Positions 23,034-31,178 of a stretch of 36,217 nucleotides of DNA are shown here, in pieces (position 1 is the stretch's first letter; the number at the start of each line of letters is the position of its first letter). The notes under the pieces were generated by a model. The model had not been told where the DNA came from, searched no databases, and saw nothing but the letters and a program-made list of their open reading frames with translations. The position numbers were made by a program, and so were the translations under genes. Source of the DNA: Lentzea terrae. Its GTDB lineage: Bacteria; Actinomycetota; Actinomycetes; Mycobacteriales; Pseudonocardiaceae. Location of the stretch: the NCBI RefSeq assembly GCF_003265345.1, contig NZ_QFWW01000029.1, positions 163,673-199,889 of the forward strand, given 5' to 3'.

Positions 23034-24128
23034 TTGAGCGCGCCCGACGTCTCAATACGCGACTTCGCTGTTGCCCAACTTCAGGTCCTGTTGCGCGCTG
23101 TCGGTTTAGCGGATTCCGCAGAAAGAGCGATGAAACTGCTGGCCGAGGCATTGGGGCCAGGCAGTCTGCGGCCACTCTCACCGATCCCCCATTGGCCCTC
23201 ATTCGTCGCCGACGACCACACCCCGGTCGAATTCTCGGTGGCACTGACCCAGAACGAACCGCCGGCCGTGCGCATGATCGTCGAGTCGCTCGCCGAGCAG
23301 CCCGACCTGCGGGCGAACGTCGGTGCGGCACTCGGCGTGCTCGACCGGCTCGCCGGCGAGCACCAGCTGGACCTGCGGCAACTCGACCTGGTGCGCGACC
23401 TGTTCCTGCCGGACGACCCGCAGGGCGCGTTCGCGTTCTGGTACTCGCTGATCGTCCAGCCGGACGTGCCGCCCGCGATCAAGGTCTACCTCAACCCGGA
23501 CGTGCGGGGTCGTGAGAGCGCGACCTCCCTGGTGCGCCAGGCACTCGGGAGACTCGGGCTCGCCGCGGCGTACGAGACGGTGGCCGGTCACGCACTGCGA
23601 CGGGAGGGGCTGGACCGGTTCTCCTTCTTCGCCCTCGACCTGATGGACGAGGAACGGGCCCGCGTGAAGACCTACGTGGCGCACGAGTCCTCGGTGGCCG
23701 CGGACGTCGTGCACGCGGCACAAGCATCCCGCGACGTCGACCACGACCTGCTGAGCGACGTCATCGCGCTGGCCTGCGGCGGCACCGGACCGTTCAGCCT
23801 GCGCCCGCTGATGTCGAGCTACACCTTCCTGGCCGGCGACACGGACCGGCCGAGCGGCTACTCGCTCTACATCCCCGTGCGGGACTACGTGCGGGACGAC
23901 CTGGAGGCGTGCGAGCGCGTTCTCGCGATCATGGCCAGGTGCGGGCTGGACACCGCGCCGTTCGTGATGGCGCTGGCGAGCATGGTCCGCAGGCCCCTGG
24001 CCGACGGCGTCGGGTTGATCGCGCACGTGTCACTGCGGTTGGGCAGGCCCCGGCCCGGCGTCACGGTCTACCTGTCGTCCGAGGCCTACGACGTCACACC
24101 CGCACGCACAAAGGCAATGTCGCTCTAG
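23034..24128 (+). CDS. Indole/tryptophan prenyltransferase (DMATS type, ABBA fold)
   Basis: A 364-residue aromatic prenyltransferase of the bacterial DMATS group, which attaches a dimethylallyl group to the indole ring of tryptophan without needing an Asp-rich metal motif. Family segments: EFSVALTQNEPPAVRMIVE, FAFWYSLIVQPDVPPAIKVYLNP, LDRFSFFALDLM, SGYSLYIPVRDYV and PGVTVYLSSEAYD; the paired basic and tyrosine residues on these strands (K in IKVYLNP, Y in YSLYIP) bind the diphosphate. I chose the TTG at 23034 because GGAGA lies eight bases upstream. The tryptophanase gene starts 12 bases after the stop. Regiospecificity (C5, C6 or C7) cannot be told by eye. Confidence 0.9.
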   Translation: MSAPDVSIRDFAVAQLQVLLRAVGLADSAERAMKLLAEALGPGSLRPLSPIPHWPSFVADDHTPVEFSVALTQNEPPAVRMIVESLAEQPDLRANVGAALGVLDRLAGEHQLDLRQLDLVRDLFLPDDPQGAFAFWYSLIVQPDVPPAIKVYLNPDVRGRESATSLVRQALGRLGLAAAYETVAGHALRREGLDRFSFFALDLMDEERARVKTYVAHESSVAADVVHAAQASRDVDHDLLSDVIALACGGTGPFSLRPLMSSYTFLAGDTDRPSGYSLYIPVRDYVRDDLEACERVLAIMARCGLDTAPFVMALASMVRRPLADGVGLIAHVSLRLGRPRPGVTVYLSSEAYDVTPARTKAMSL

Positions 24129-24140
24129 AAAGGCAAGTCC

Positions 24141-25499
24141 GTGGAGCCGTACCGCATCAAGGTCGTCGAACCCATCCCCATCACCACCCGCGAGTACCGG
24201 GAACGCCGGTACGCGGAGGGCGGCTGCAACCAGTTCAACCTCACCGCGGACGACGTCACGATCGACCTGCTGAGCGACTCCGGCACCGGCGCGCTGTCCG
24301 CCGAGCAGCAGGCGGCCGGCATGCGCGGCGACGAAACCTATGCGGGCGCGCGGTCGTGGGCGCGCTTCCGCGACGTGGTCGCGGAGCTCACCGGCTACGA
24401 GCACATCTTCCCGGTGCACCAGGGCCGTGCCGCCGAGCGGATCCTGTTCACCTCGCTGCTCAAGCCCGGCCAGATCTCCATCAGCAACACGCACTTCGAC
24501 ACCACCCGCGCGAACGTGGAGATCGCCGGCGGTGTGATCAGGGACCTGCCGTGCCCGGAAGCGAAGGACCTCGACAGCGACGAGCCCTTCAAGGGCAACA
24601 TCGACCTGGCAGCCCTCGAGGCGGCGCTGGCCGGGCCGGAGGACGTCGGCCTGGTGCTCATGACGATCACCAACAACGGCGGCGGCGGGCAGCCGGTGTC
24701 GATGTCGAACCTCAAGAAGGCCAGCAAGCTGTGCCGCAAGTACGGGGTGCCGTTCATCCTCGACGCGGCCCGGTTCGCCGAGAACGCCTGGCTCGTCACG
24801 CAACGCGAAGACAAGTACCGCGACCACAGCCCGCGTGAGGTGGCGGAGAAGGCCTTCCGGTTGGCGGACGGCTGCGTCGCCAGCCTGAAGAAGGACGGCA
24901 TCGCCCACATCGGAGGGATGCTGGCGCTCAACGACACGGCACTGGCCAAGCAGTGCGAACTGCTGCTGCTCGCCACCGAGGGTTTCCGCACCTACGGCGG
25001 ACTGAGCGGCCGTGACCTCGACATGTGCGCACAGGGCCTGCTGGAGGTCACCGAGCCGCTGTATCTCAAGGAACGCGCGGAGTCGACCGCGTACCTCGCC
25101 GAATGCGCCCGACAGGCCGGTGTGGACAGTGTGCAGCCGGCGGGCGTGCACGCGGTGTACCTCAACGCCGGCCGGCTGCTGCCGCACATCCCGCCGAGCC
25201 AGTTCACCGGCCACGCGCTCGCGTCAGAGCTCTACCTCGCGGGCGGAATCCGTTGTGCCGAACTGGGTTCGCTCTACCTCGGGGAGATCACCGAGGACGG
25301 CGAGCTGATCACGCCGGCGCCGTACGAGCTGGTGCGGCTGGCGATCCCGCGCCGCGTCTACACCCGCAGCCACCTGGAGTACGTTGCGGAGACGCTGGCG
25401 GGGATCGCCAAGAACCCCGAGCAGGTGCCCGGCTACCGGCTCACCGAGGCACCTGCGATGTTGCGGCCCTTCCGGTGCCGACTGGAAAAGATCACATAG
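24141..25499 (+). CDS. tnaA: Tryptophanase (tryptophan indole-lyase)
   Basis: A 452-residue PLP enzyme that splits tryptophan, or here perhaps prenyl-tryptophan, into the indole, pyruvate and ammonia. Characteristic segments: PYRIKVVEPIPITTREYRER, DLLSDSGTGALSAEQQAAGMRGDE, HQGRAAERILFTSLL, TITNNGGGGQPVSM, FILDAARFAENAW and the PLP lysine in CVASLKKDGIAHIGG. Slightly shorter than the E. coli enzyme but complete. Start is GTG at 24141 after AAAGG. Together with the prenyltransferase it matches streptomycete clusters that make dimethylallyl-indoles; a flavin monooxygenase, sometimes present there, is absent here. Beta-tyrosinase is the closest alternative. Confidence 0.92.
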   Translation: MEPYRIKVVEPIPITTREYRERRYAEGGCNQFNLTADDVTIDLLSDSGTGALSAEQQAAGMRGDETYAGARSWARFRDVVAELTGYEHIFPVHQGRAAERILFTSLLKPGQISISNTHFDTTRANVEIAGGVIRDLPCPEAKDLDSDEPFKGNIDLAALEAALAGPEDVGLVLMTITNNGGGGQPVSMSNLKKASKLCRKYGVPFILDAARFAENAWLVTQREDKYRDHSPREVAEKAFRLADGCVASLKKDGIAHIGGMLALNDTALAKQCELLLLATEGFRTYGGLSGRDLDMCAQGLLEVTEPLYLKERAESTAYLAECARQAGVDSVQPAGVHAVYLNAGRLLPHIPPSQFTGHALASELYLAGGIRCAELGSLYLGEITEDGELITPAPYELVRLAIPRRVYTRSHLEYVAETLAGIAKNPEQVPGYRLTEAPAMLRPFRCRLEKIT

Positions 25500-25503
25500 A
25501 ACC

Positions 25504-26088
25504 TCAGGCCATTGCGGGATCGAGCTTGCTCATCGCATGCTCGATCACGCGGGCCAGCACGGTCTTGCACGACTCGCGGTCCCGCGCGTCGCACAGCACC
25601 AGCGGCACTCCGTCACCGACGTCGAGTGCGTGCCGCACCTCGTCCTCGCTGTAGGAGTGGCCGCCCTCGAAGCAGTTCACGGCCACCACGAACGGAATCC
25701 CGCGGCGCTCGAAGAAGTCGATCGCCCCGAAGCCGCCGTCGAGACGACGGGTGTCGACCAGCACGACCGCGCCGATCGCCCCGTACGCCAGCTCGTCCCA
25801 CATGAACCAGAAGCGGTCCTGACCGGGCGTGCCGAACAGGTACAGCACGACCTCGGGGTTGATCGTGATGCGGCCGAAGTCGAGCGCCACCGTCGTCGTG
25901 GTCTTGCCCTCGACGCCGGCCAGGTCGTCGATCTGGGTGCCGGCCTCGGTGAGCAGCTCCTCGGTCCGCAGCGGCGTGATCTCGCTGACGGCGCCGACCA
26001 GGGTGGTCTTGCCGACGCCGAAACCGCCGGCCACCACGATCTTGACCGAGGACGGGACGGTCAGCTCTTCAGATTGCACGGACGCCAT
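25504..26088 (-). CDS. cvnD: Conservon small GTPase (CvnD-type)
   Basis: A 194-residue Ras-like GTPase, the last gene of a four-gene conservon. The P-loop is VVAGGFGVGKTTLVGA; switch/Walker B is LYLFGTPGQDRFWFMWDEL; the base-recognition region is FVVAVNCFEGG (NxxE-like in place of NKxD). The start is ATG 26086-26088 (MASVQSEELTVPSS), which overlaps the end of the DUF742 gene by 20 bases. It likely associates at the membrane with the kinase-like protein and the roadblock protein as a G-protein-coupled-like signalling complex. It stops four bases from the convergent tryptophanase gene, with no visible terminator. Confidence 0.93.
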   Translation of the reverse strand: MASVQSEELTVPSSVKIVVAGGFGVGKTTLVGAVSEITPLRTEELLTEAGTQIDDLAGVEGKTTTTVALDFGRITINPEVVLYLFGTPGQDRFWFMWDELAYGAIGAVVLVDTRRLDGGFGAIDFFERRGIPFVVAVNCFEGGHSYSEDEVRHALDVGDGVPLVLCDARDRESCKTVLARVIEHAMSKLDPAMA

Positions 26089-26443
26089 CAAGCACCTTCT
26101 GGAGTAGGTTCCGGTCCGGCGCGACCGCCATCCGGGACGCGTCACTGGTGATCACGTCGCCGCGCTGGATCAGGTCGCTCAGCAACACCTTCGCCACCAC
26201 GAGCGGGGCGTGCAGGTAGGCGGCGACCTCAGCCACGGACAACGGTTTCCGGCACAGCTTCATGATCTCGAGGTGCTCCACGGAGAGCGCGCTGGTGTCG
26301 GACGTGGTGCGGATCGCCCGCACCTGGGTCGCGAGGTTCAGCCGGCCCCACGTCGGCCGCGTGCGGCCGCTCACCAGCGCGTAGGGGCGGACCAGCGGAC
26401 CGGCGGCCTCGTCGTACCACCAGTCCGACGACCGCGGGCTCAT
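26069..26443 (-). CDS. cvnC: DUF742 protein (CvnC-type)
   Basis: A 124-residue DUF742 protein. The N-terminus reads DWWYDEAAGPLVRPYALVSGRTRP, the family signature. The rest is a winged-helix-like fold: LEIMKLCRKPLSVAEVAAYL, VVAKVLLSDLIQRGDV. Family members sit between the roadblock and GTPase genes of conservons. Its ATG overlaps the stop of the roadblock gene (ATGA). DNA binding is suggested by the fold but not shown. Confidence 0.92.
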   Translation of the reverse strand: MSPRSSDWWYDEAAGPLVRPYALVSGRTRPTWGRLNLATQVRAIRTTSDTSALSVEHLEIMKLCRKPLSVAEVAAYLHAPLVVAKVLLSDLIQRGDVITSDASRMAVAPDRNLLQKVLDGVRAI

Positions 26444-26874
26444 GAGAGGCCCATCGGGTGCCGGGGTGCCGCGAGTGTTCGGGGCGCCGACGAGAGGTAC
26501 GCACCCACGCGCTTCACGAGCATGTTCATCTCGTAGGCGATCATGCCCATGTCCGCGTCCTCGTCACCGACGACGGCGAGACAGGCGCCCTGCCCCGCCG
26601 CGGTGACGAACAGGTGCGCGCGCTCCATCTCCACGATGGTCTGGCGGACCTGCCCACCGCCGAAGTGCCGGCCGGTGCCGCGGGCCAGCGACTGGAACGC
26701 GGACGCCATCGCGGACAGGTGGTCGGAGTCGTCCTTGGACAGCTCGGGAGAACGGGCGAGCAGCAGACCGTCCGCGGAGAGCACCACGGCGTGCCTCGCA
26801 CCGACCACTCTCGCGACGAGGTCGTCCAGCAGCCAGTTGAGCTCGGGGTGCCCGCCGGTCAGATCGTCGTCCAC
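26440..26874 (-). CDS. cvnB: Roadblock/LC7 domain protein (CvnB-type)
   Basis: A 144-residue roadblock/LC7 protein, the usual regulator or GTPase-activating partner in conservons. Typical segments: LNWLLDDLVARVVGARHAVVLSADGLLLARS, SAMASAFQSLARGTGRHFGGG, IVEMERAHLFVTAAG, and MIAYEMNMLVKRVGAYL. It starts 31 bases after the sensor kinase stop and is coupled to the DUF742 gene by a 4-base overlap. Confidence 0.93.
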   Translation of the reverse strand: MDDDLTGGHPELNWLLDDLVARVVGARHAVVLSADGLLLARSPELSKDDSDHLSAMASAFQSLARGTGRHFGGGQVRQTIVEMERAHLFVTAAGQGACLAVVGDEDADMGMIAYEMNMLVKRVGAYLSSAPRTLAAPRHPMGLS

Positions 26875-26905
26875 GGAAGTAAGCCCTTTCAGTGTTCAGG
26901 AGTGA

Positions 26906-29341
26906 TCACGGTTCGACGACGTCGTCGGCCTGGCGGGCGTCACGGGTGCCCCGTTGGAAGGCCGACATGCCGTCGCGGGTGCGTTCGGCTCGTTCCTCGC
27001 TGTGCGCCTCGTCGAAGCCGGGCTCTGGCCGGAGGTCGTCGTTGGCCAGCTGGGGCACGAGGTGCTGCTGCCGCCGGCGCCGGGGCAGCTCTGGCCGGGT
27101 GTCCTGACGCGAGTCGTCACCGTCCCCGGGGTTTTCGGCCGGCCACGGGCCCGCCGGGTGGTCGTCCGCGGGCAGCACGCCCACGATGCTCCCGCTGTCC
27201 GGATCCCTTTCCACGCGGGAGCCCTGGTCGTTTCCCACTCCTCCCCCTGCCCAGAACTCGTTCAGCTCCGAGCTGGGCCGGGCGTCGAGCACGACGTCCT
27301 CCGCGCGCTCGGCGACGGGAAGGGCGGCCTGGGCGAGCGTCTGCTGCCGGAACGTCGGCTTGGGCATCTGCACCGGGTCGGCGGGGTCGGCCGCGCCCGC
27401 GTCGCCGACGATCAGGTCGGCCGGCACGAGCACCAGCGCGATCGTGCCGCCGGTCGGGCAGTCGCGCAGCTCGACGTGGATGCCGCGACGGGCCGCCAGC
27501 CGCGCGACGACGAACAGGCCGAGGCGGGACTCGCCGCGCAGGCGCATGGCCTCGAAGTCGGGCGGCGCGGTGAGCATCTTGTTGTGCTGCTCGCGGTCCT
27601 CCGCCTTGATGCCGAGACCGTGGTCCTCGATCTCGATCACGAGCCCCTGCGGCACCTCGCTGCTGTGCACCTCGACCTGCGAGCGCGGCGAGGAGAACGA
27701 CGTCGCGTTGTCGACCAGCTCGGCGATCAGGTGGATGACGTCGGCGACGGCGGCACCGGTGAGCGCCACCTCGGGCACCGGGTTGACCTTGACCCGCGCG
27801 TACTGCTCGGTCTCCGCGACCGCCGCGCGCACGACGTCGAGCATCCGCACCGGCTTCCGCCACTGCCGTCCCGGCTGCTCGCCGGTCAGGATGATCAGGT
27901 TCTCGGCGTTGCGCCGCGCACGGGTGGCGAGGTGGTCGAGCTGGAAGAACGCGTCGAGGTGGTCGGGGTTCTCCTCCTCGCGCTCCAGCTTGTCGAGGAT
28001 CTTCAGCTGCCGGTGCACCAGACCCTGGTTGCGGCGCGCGATGTCGAGGAAGACCCGGTTCACGCCTTCGCGGGTCTGCGACTCCTTCACGGCCGCGGCG
28101 ACGGCGGTGTACTGCGCGGCGTTGAACGCGTCGGCCACCTGGCCGATCTCGTCGTTGCCGTAGTCGAGCGCGGGCACCTCGGCGGCGACGTCGACGTGCT
28201 TGCCGTCGCGCAAGCGCTCGACGATGTCGGGCAGGCGTTCGTGCGCGAGCTTGAGCGAGTCGCTCTTCAGGTTGGCCAGCCGGACGATCAACGCCTTGTT
28301 CACCAGACGGCTGGAGATCCGCACCGCGAGGAAGATTCCGGCGATCACCGCGACGAGCGCGACGAGGCTGCCGATCAGCACCGTGGTGAACTTGCTCTGA
28401 CCGTTGGACATCGCGACGTTGACCGCGCCGACGGACTGCTCCTGCACCATCGTGGTCAGCTCGGTGGACACCGCACGGCTGGCGTTCTCGAAGTCGGTGA
28501 TGGAGACCGAGGCCCCGATGGGGCGTTCGGCGTTCTGCACCAGGCGGTTCTCCATGGCCGTCAGCTGCTGCCACGGCGCGCTGGAGACGATCTGCTTGTA
28601 GTGGTCGCGCACATTCGGCAGCAGGTAGGGCTCCATCGCGGTCAGCGAAGTCCGGTACCCGCCGACGAGCTGGACGAACTCGCGGTGCTCCTCCGGCGTG
28701 AACTTGCCGACCCCCAGCGCCGCGGCGGCGACCGAACCGGACCGCGACATCGCGTCGACGGCCTGGAAGGACTGGGGAGCGAGCAGCGCGGCCCCCACGG
28801 TCTCGGCGTCCGGCACGATGCGGGCCTGCGTCGTGAACAGCGCGGCGCCGGAGTCCAGCAGGCTGTTGTAGTAGCGGTAGACCTCGTCCTTGGACGCGGC
28901 GCCCGACTCGAGTCGCGTGCGCACGTCGGGAAGCTGGTCCAGCAGTCCGTTGAGCTTGCCGATCCCGTCGACGATCTCCTTCGGCGCCTGCGAGGCGAGC
29001 TCGGCGAACGCGGTCTTCATCTTGCTCACGTCCGCGTCGGTCACCTGCTGCTGCTTCAGCAACGCCGACGTGCCGGAGCCGGGTCGGCTCAGGCTCGTCA
29101 TGCTGAGCTCGCGTTCCTTCTGCAGCGACGCGAACGACTGCACGGCCGGGATCGACGCGTCTCGCACGCCGGAGGCGACGAGCTGGAGGTAGAGCCCTTC
29201 GAACACCGTGTAGGACGAGAACAGCGCCCACATGACGAGCAGGACGATGCTGGGAACCACCACGACACCAGTGAGCCGCGAACGAATTGTCTTGTAATTC
29301 GTATCAGGCACGTTCTTCAGCTTCACAACGCTCCACAGCAC
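26906..29341 (-). CDS. cvnA: Nitrate/nitrite-sensor-type histidine kinase-like protein (CvnA-type)
   Basis: An 811-residue membrane sensor, first gene of the conservon. One helix near residues 26-48 (GVVVVPSIVLLVMWALF) precedes an extracytoplasmic helical nitrate/nitrite-sensing (NIT) domain to about residue 310. A second helix (TVLIGSLVALVAVIAGIFLAV) leads into a HAMP-like region. A dimerisation segment FQLDHLATRARRNAENL follows, then an ATPase domain with ELVDNATSFSSP (N box) and IEDHGLGIKAED (G box). The tail of about 160 residues is Pro/Asp-rich and probably disordered. Start GTG at 29341, or GTG at 29326 (806 aa), which follows GGAG. It probably controls the CvnB-D complex rather than a response regulator; the true signal is unknown. 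Confidence 0.92.
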   Translation of the reverse strand: MLWSVVKLKNVPDTNYKTIRSRLTGVVVVPSIVLLVMWALFSSYTVFEGLYLQLVASGVRDASIPAVQSFASLQKERELSMTSLSRPGSGTSALLKQQQVTDADVSKMKTAFAELASQAPKEIVDGIGKLNGLLDQLPDVRTRLESGAASKDEVYRYYNSLLDSGAALFTTQARIVPDAETVGAALLAPQSFQAVDAMSRSGSVAAAALGVGKFTPEEHREFVQLVGGYRTSLTAMEPYLLPNVRDHYKQIVSSAPWQQLTAMENRLVQNAERPIGASVSITDFENASRAVSTELTTMVQEQSVGAVNVAMSNGQSKFTTVLIGSLVALVAVIAGIFLAVRISSRLVNKALIVRLANLKSDSLKLAHERLPDIVERLRDGKHVDVAAEVPALDYGNDEIGQVADAFNAAQYTAVAAAVKESQTREGVNRVFLDIARRNQGLVHRQLKILDKLEREEENPDHLDAFFQLDHLATRARRNAENLIILTGEQPGRQWRKPVRMLDVVRAAVAETEQYARVKVNPVPEVALTGAAVADVIHLIAELVDNATSFSSPRSQVEVHSSEVPQGLVIEIEDHGLGIKAEDREQHNKMLTAPPDFEAMRLRGESRLGLFVVARLAARRGIHVELRDCPTGGTIALVLVPADLIVGDAGAADPADPVQMPKPTFRQQTLAQAALPVAERAEDVVLDARPSSELNEFWAGGGVGNDQGSRVERDPDSGSIVGVLPADDHPAGPWPAENPGDGDDSRQDTRPELPRRRRQQHLVPQLANDDLRPEPGFDEAHSEERAERTRDGMSAFQRGTRDARQADDVVEP

Positions 29342-29357
29342 CCGAATTGGCGACGGA

Positions 29358-29387
29358 AAGATAGCATCGCGTGATCGGCATGATCAA
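29358..29387 (-). promoter_or_regulatory. Probable promoter of the conservon
   Basis: On the minus strand TTGATC (29382-29387) and TATCTT (29358-29363) are separated by 18 bases, putting the transcription start only about 10-25 bases from the two candidate GTG starts of the sensor gene. Confidence 0.5.
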
Positions 29388-29846
29388 CTAGCGATGATCT
29401 TGGGGGGCGCGTAGAGAGTACTCAGTCCGATGACCTTCGCAACACCCCCGACCGTCGTTCCGGTCCCGGCCTGTGCACGGGTGTTGTGGTGCGTGAACGC
29501 ACTCCCGCAGGTAGAACGGTCACCGATGCACTTTACGGGCGACCGCTGCCCGACCGGGCTTTCTTCGGCTGAACTCGACAAACGCGGAAGCTATTGCCGC
29601 GACTTGACATTCCACGCGAAGTATTCTAAGCGTGAACGGAGTGCAACCGGCGGTTGCCTTCCGTCACCGCAGGTTATTCGCGAATTCGCATGTCAGATGT
29701 CATGCCGGGCTTGCGAAACGAGATGGGCGTGGCGCCGGCCTCGCCGGCTGCTGACGACCGCATCGGTGCCAGGTCGCGCCGACCCGGAATGTTCACAAGG
29801 GTCGTACACCTGGGAAACGCAACTGAGAACTGCTTCTGGGGGAGAC
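29388..29846. other. Intergenic region with a candidate promoter for the DUF6461-like gene
   Basis: About 460 bases with no convincing gene. Open frames cross it but lack the local codon pattern. TTGACA (29604-29609), 17 bases, TAAGCG (29627-29632) is the best promoter-like pair and faces right. It would give a leader of about 210 bases before the GTG at 29847. Confidence 0.4.
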
Positions 29847-30758
29847 GTGCAGCACGACCTGTCCTGGGCCGACTCCTATCACCGCGAGCCCTTCCTGGGC
29901 GAGATCTTCGCGATCGCGTTCGTGCGCGGCCGCGACCCCCTCGACGCCCTGGACCGCGTGGGCGGACTGCCGGACACGGTGGCGGACCGGACGCCGGACG
30001 AGATCCGCCGGCTGCACGAGTACGAGCACGGCTATCCGGACGTGGTCTCCGCGCTGGCGCTCGGCGAGTGGACGGTGCTGGTGCAGCCCACCGGTTTCGA
30101 GCTCGCGTACCTGGCCGACGCCCTGTCGCGCGGCACGGAGGCGCTCACCGTGCTGCGGCACGACTACGCCAACCCGAGGTTCACGCACGCCCTGGACGGC
30201 AGGATCGTCACGGGGTTCCACCCGAGCTGGCCCGGCGATCGCCACGGCACGGACCGGGACGCGCTGGTGCCGCGGATGCGCCAGGCCGGTTTCGACCTCG
30301 ACGGGGACGGAGGCCAGTACGACGGGGCCATCAGCCGCTCACTGCGGCTGGCCGGGCTGGTCACCGGTGTCCTGCCCACCTTCGAGCAGCTCACCGCACC
30401 CCTGCCGAGCATGCACTTCGACCCCTGGTTCGCCCGCACCAGGCCGTCCAGCGTGGAGAACGAACGCGACGCGCTCGCGAAGGCCGAGGCGATCGTCGCG
30501 GAACTGGACCTCGCCGGCACGCCGGGCCTGGCCGACGCGTTCGCCGCGGCCCACCGCGGCGAACGCGTCGTGGTAACCCAGCACAGCGAGCTGGGCAGGC
30601 ACGTCCGCGAGTGGTCGACGACGTCACGGGTTGGGCGCTGGTCGGCCAACGATCATTCGGCGGCGGCCGCGGTGACCGACGAGGACCGGCACCGCGGCCA
30701 CCGCTTCACCTACCTGCTCGAGGCGTTGCGCGCAGCGTTCCGGCCGGATCTGGCCTGA
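29847..30758 (+). CDS. DUF6461-like protein of unknown function (303 aa)
   Basis: A cytosolic protein without recognisable catalytic motifs. The N-terminal half (SWADSYHREPFLGEIFAIAF, VRGRDPLDALDRVGG, LALGEWTVLVQPTGFELAY) resembles DUF6461 proteins of actinomycetes; the C-terminal half is helical (ENERDALAKAEAIVAELDLAG). The start is the GTG at 29847, directly behind GGGGGAG; the longer open frame upstream looks non-coding. It is a single gene between the divergent conservon and a hairpin-rich gap. Function unknown; the family name is from memory of the sequence pattern. Confidence 0.65.
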   Translation: MQHDLSWADSYHREPFLGEIFAIAFVRGRDPLDALDRVGGLPDTVADRTPDEIRRLHEYEHGYPDVVSALALGEWTVLVQPTGFELAYLADALSRGTEALTVLRHDYANPRFTHALDGRIVTGFHPSWPGDRHGTDRDALVPRMRQAGFDLDGDGGQYDGAISRSLRLAGLVTGVLPTFEQLTAPLPSMHFDPWFARTRPSSVENERDALAKAEAIVAELDLAGTPGLADAFAAAHRGERVVVTQHSELGRHVREWSTTSRVGRWSANDHSAAAAVTDEDRHRGHRFTYLLEALRAAFRPDLA

Positions 30759-30826
30759 CCGCGCATGGACGGCGCACCCGTCCAGTCCCTGCTCACCAGT
30801 TCTCCCCCTCGGCCCCGAAAGTGTTT

Positions 30827-30866
30827 GTGGCGGCAGGGCAGGCCCCCAGCCCAGCCCTACCGCCAC
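30827..30866 (+). terminator. Strong hairpin downstream of the DUF6461-like gene
   Basis: GTGGCGGCAGGGC pairs with GCCCTACCGCCAC (13-base arms, one mismatch, 14-base loop) 70 bases after the stop at 30758. No T-run; probably an I-shaped terminator. Confidence 0.6.
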
Positions 30867-30879
30867 ACCCCCAGAACAG

Positions 30880-31126
30880 ACGGTGACAAGTCACCGTGTC
30901 CCCGTCGGGATCCAGCATCACCCGGCACACCGCGCGTGGGCAGGGGTCTCCCGTCTCCCGCGTGCAGAGGCGACGGGAGACGCCTGGGAAACAGCTGTGC
31001 GGCCGATCAAACTCGGATCGTGCAGCCAGCGGTCAGCACGTGCCGTCGCTTCAGGGCTGGGCCTTCGACCTGGGGGTTCAGTAGTCTGCAACGGTCGATC
31101 CACCGGTCGCGGGACAAAATCCCGCG
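30880..31126. other. Cluster of three further hairpins before the XRE/TPR regulator gene
   Basis: Within the 420-base gap: ACGGTGA/TCACCGT with a 4-base loop (30880-30897); GTCTCCCGTC/GACGGGAGAC with a 16-base loop, extended by CAGG/CCTG (30941-30986); and CGCGGGA/TCCCGCG with loop CAAAA (31108-31126). CGGTCG occurs three times (31092, 31104, 31125). It may be a leader, a small RNA or operators; no gene is seen. Confidence 0.45.
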
Positions 31127-31178
31127 GTCGTAGCGGGGTCCGCCGGGTTCGGGCAGCGGCGGTCGAGGGTGGGGGCTC

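Noticed and set aside
26954..29374. Plus-strand frame of about 800 codons across the conservon sensor gene
   Set aside because: Shadow of the clearly recognisable sensor kinase on the minus strand; low-complexity HLGRRVDVG-type composition with no domain.
29430..29846. Upstream extension of the DUF6461-like gene, and a 65-codon minus-strand frame at 29384-29581
   Set aside because: Codon third positions lose the strong G/C bias, no family resemblance is seen, and GTG 29847 has a clear GGGGGAG site.
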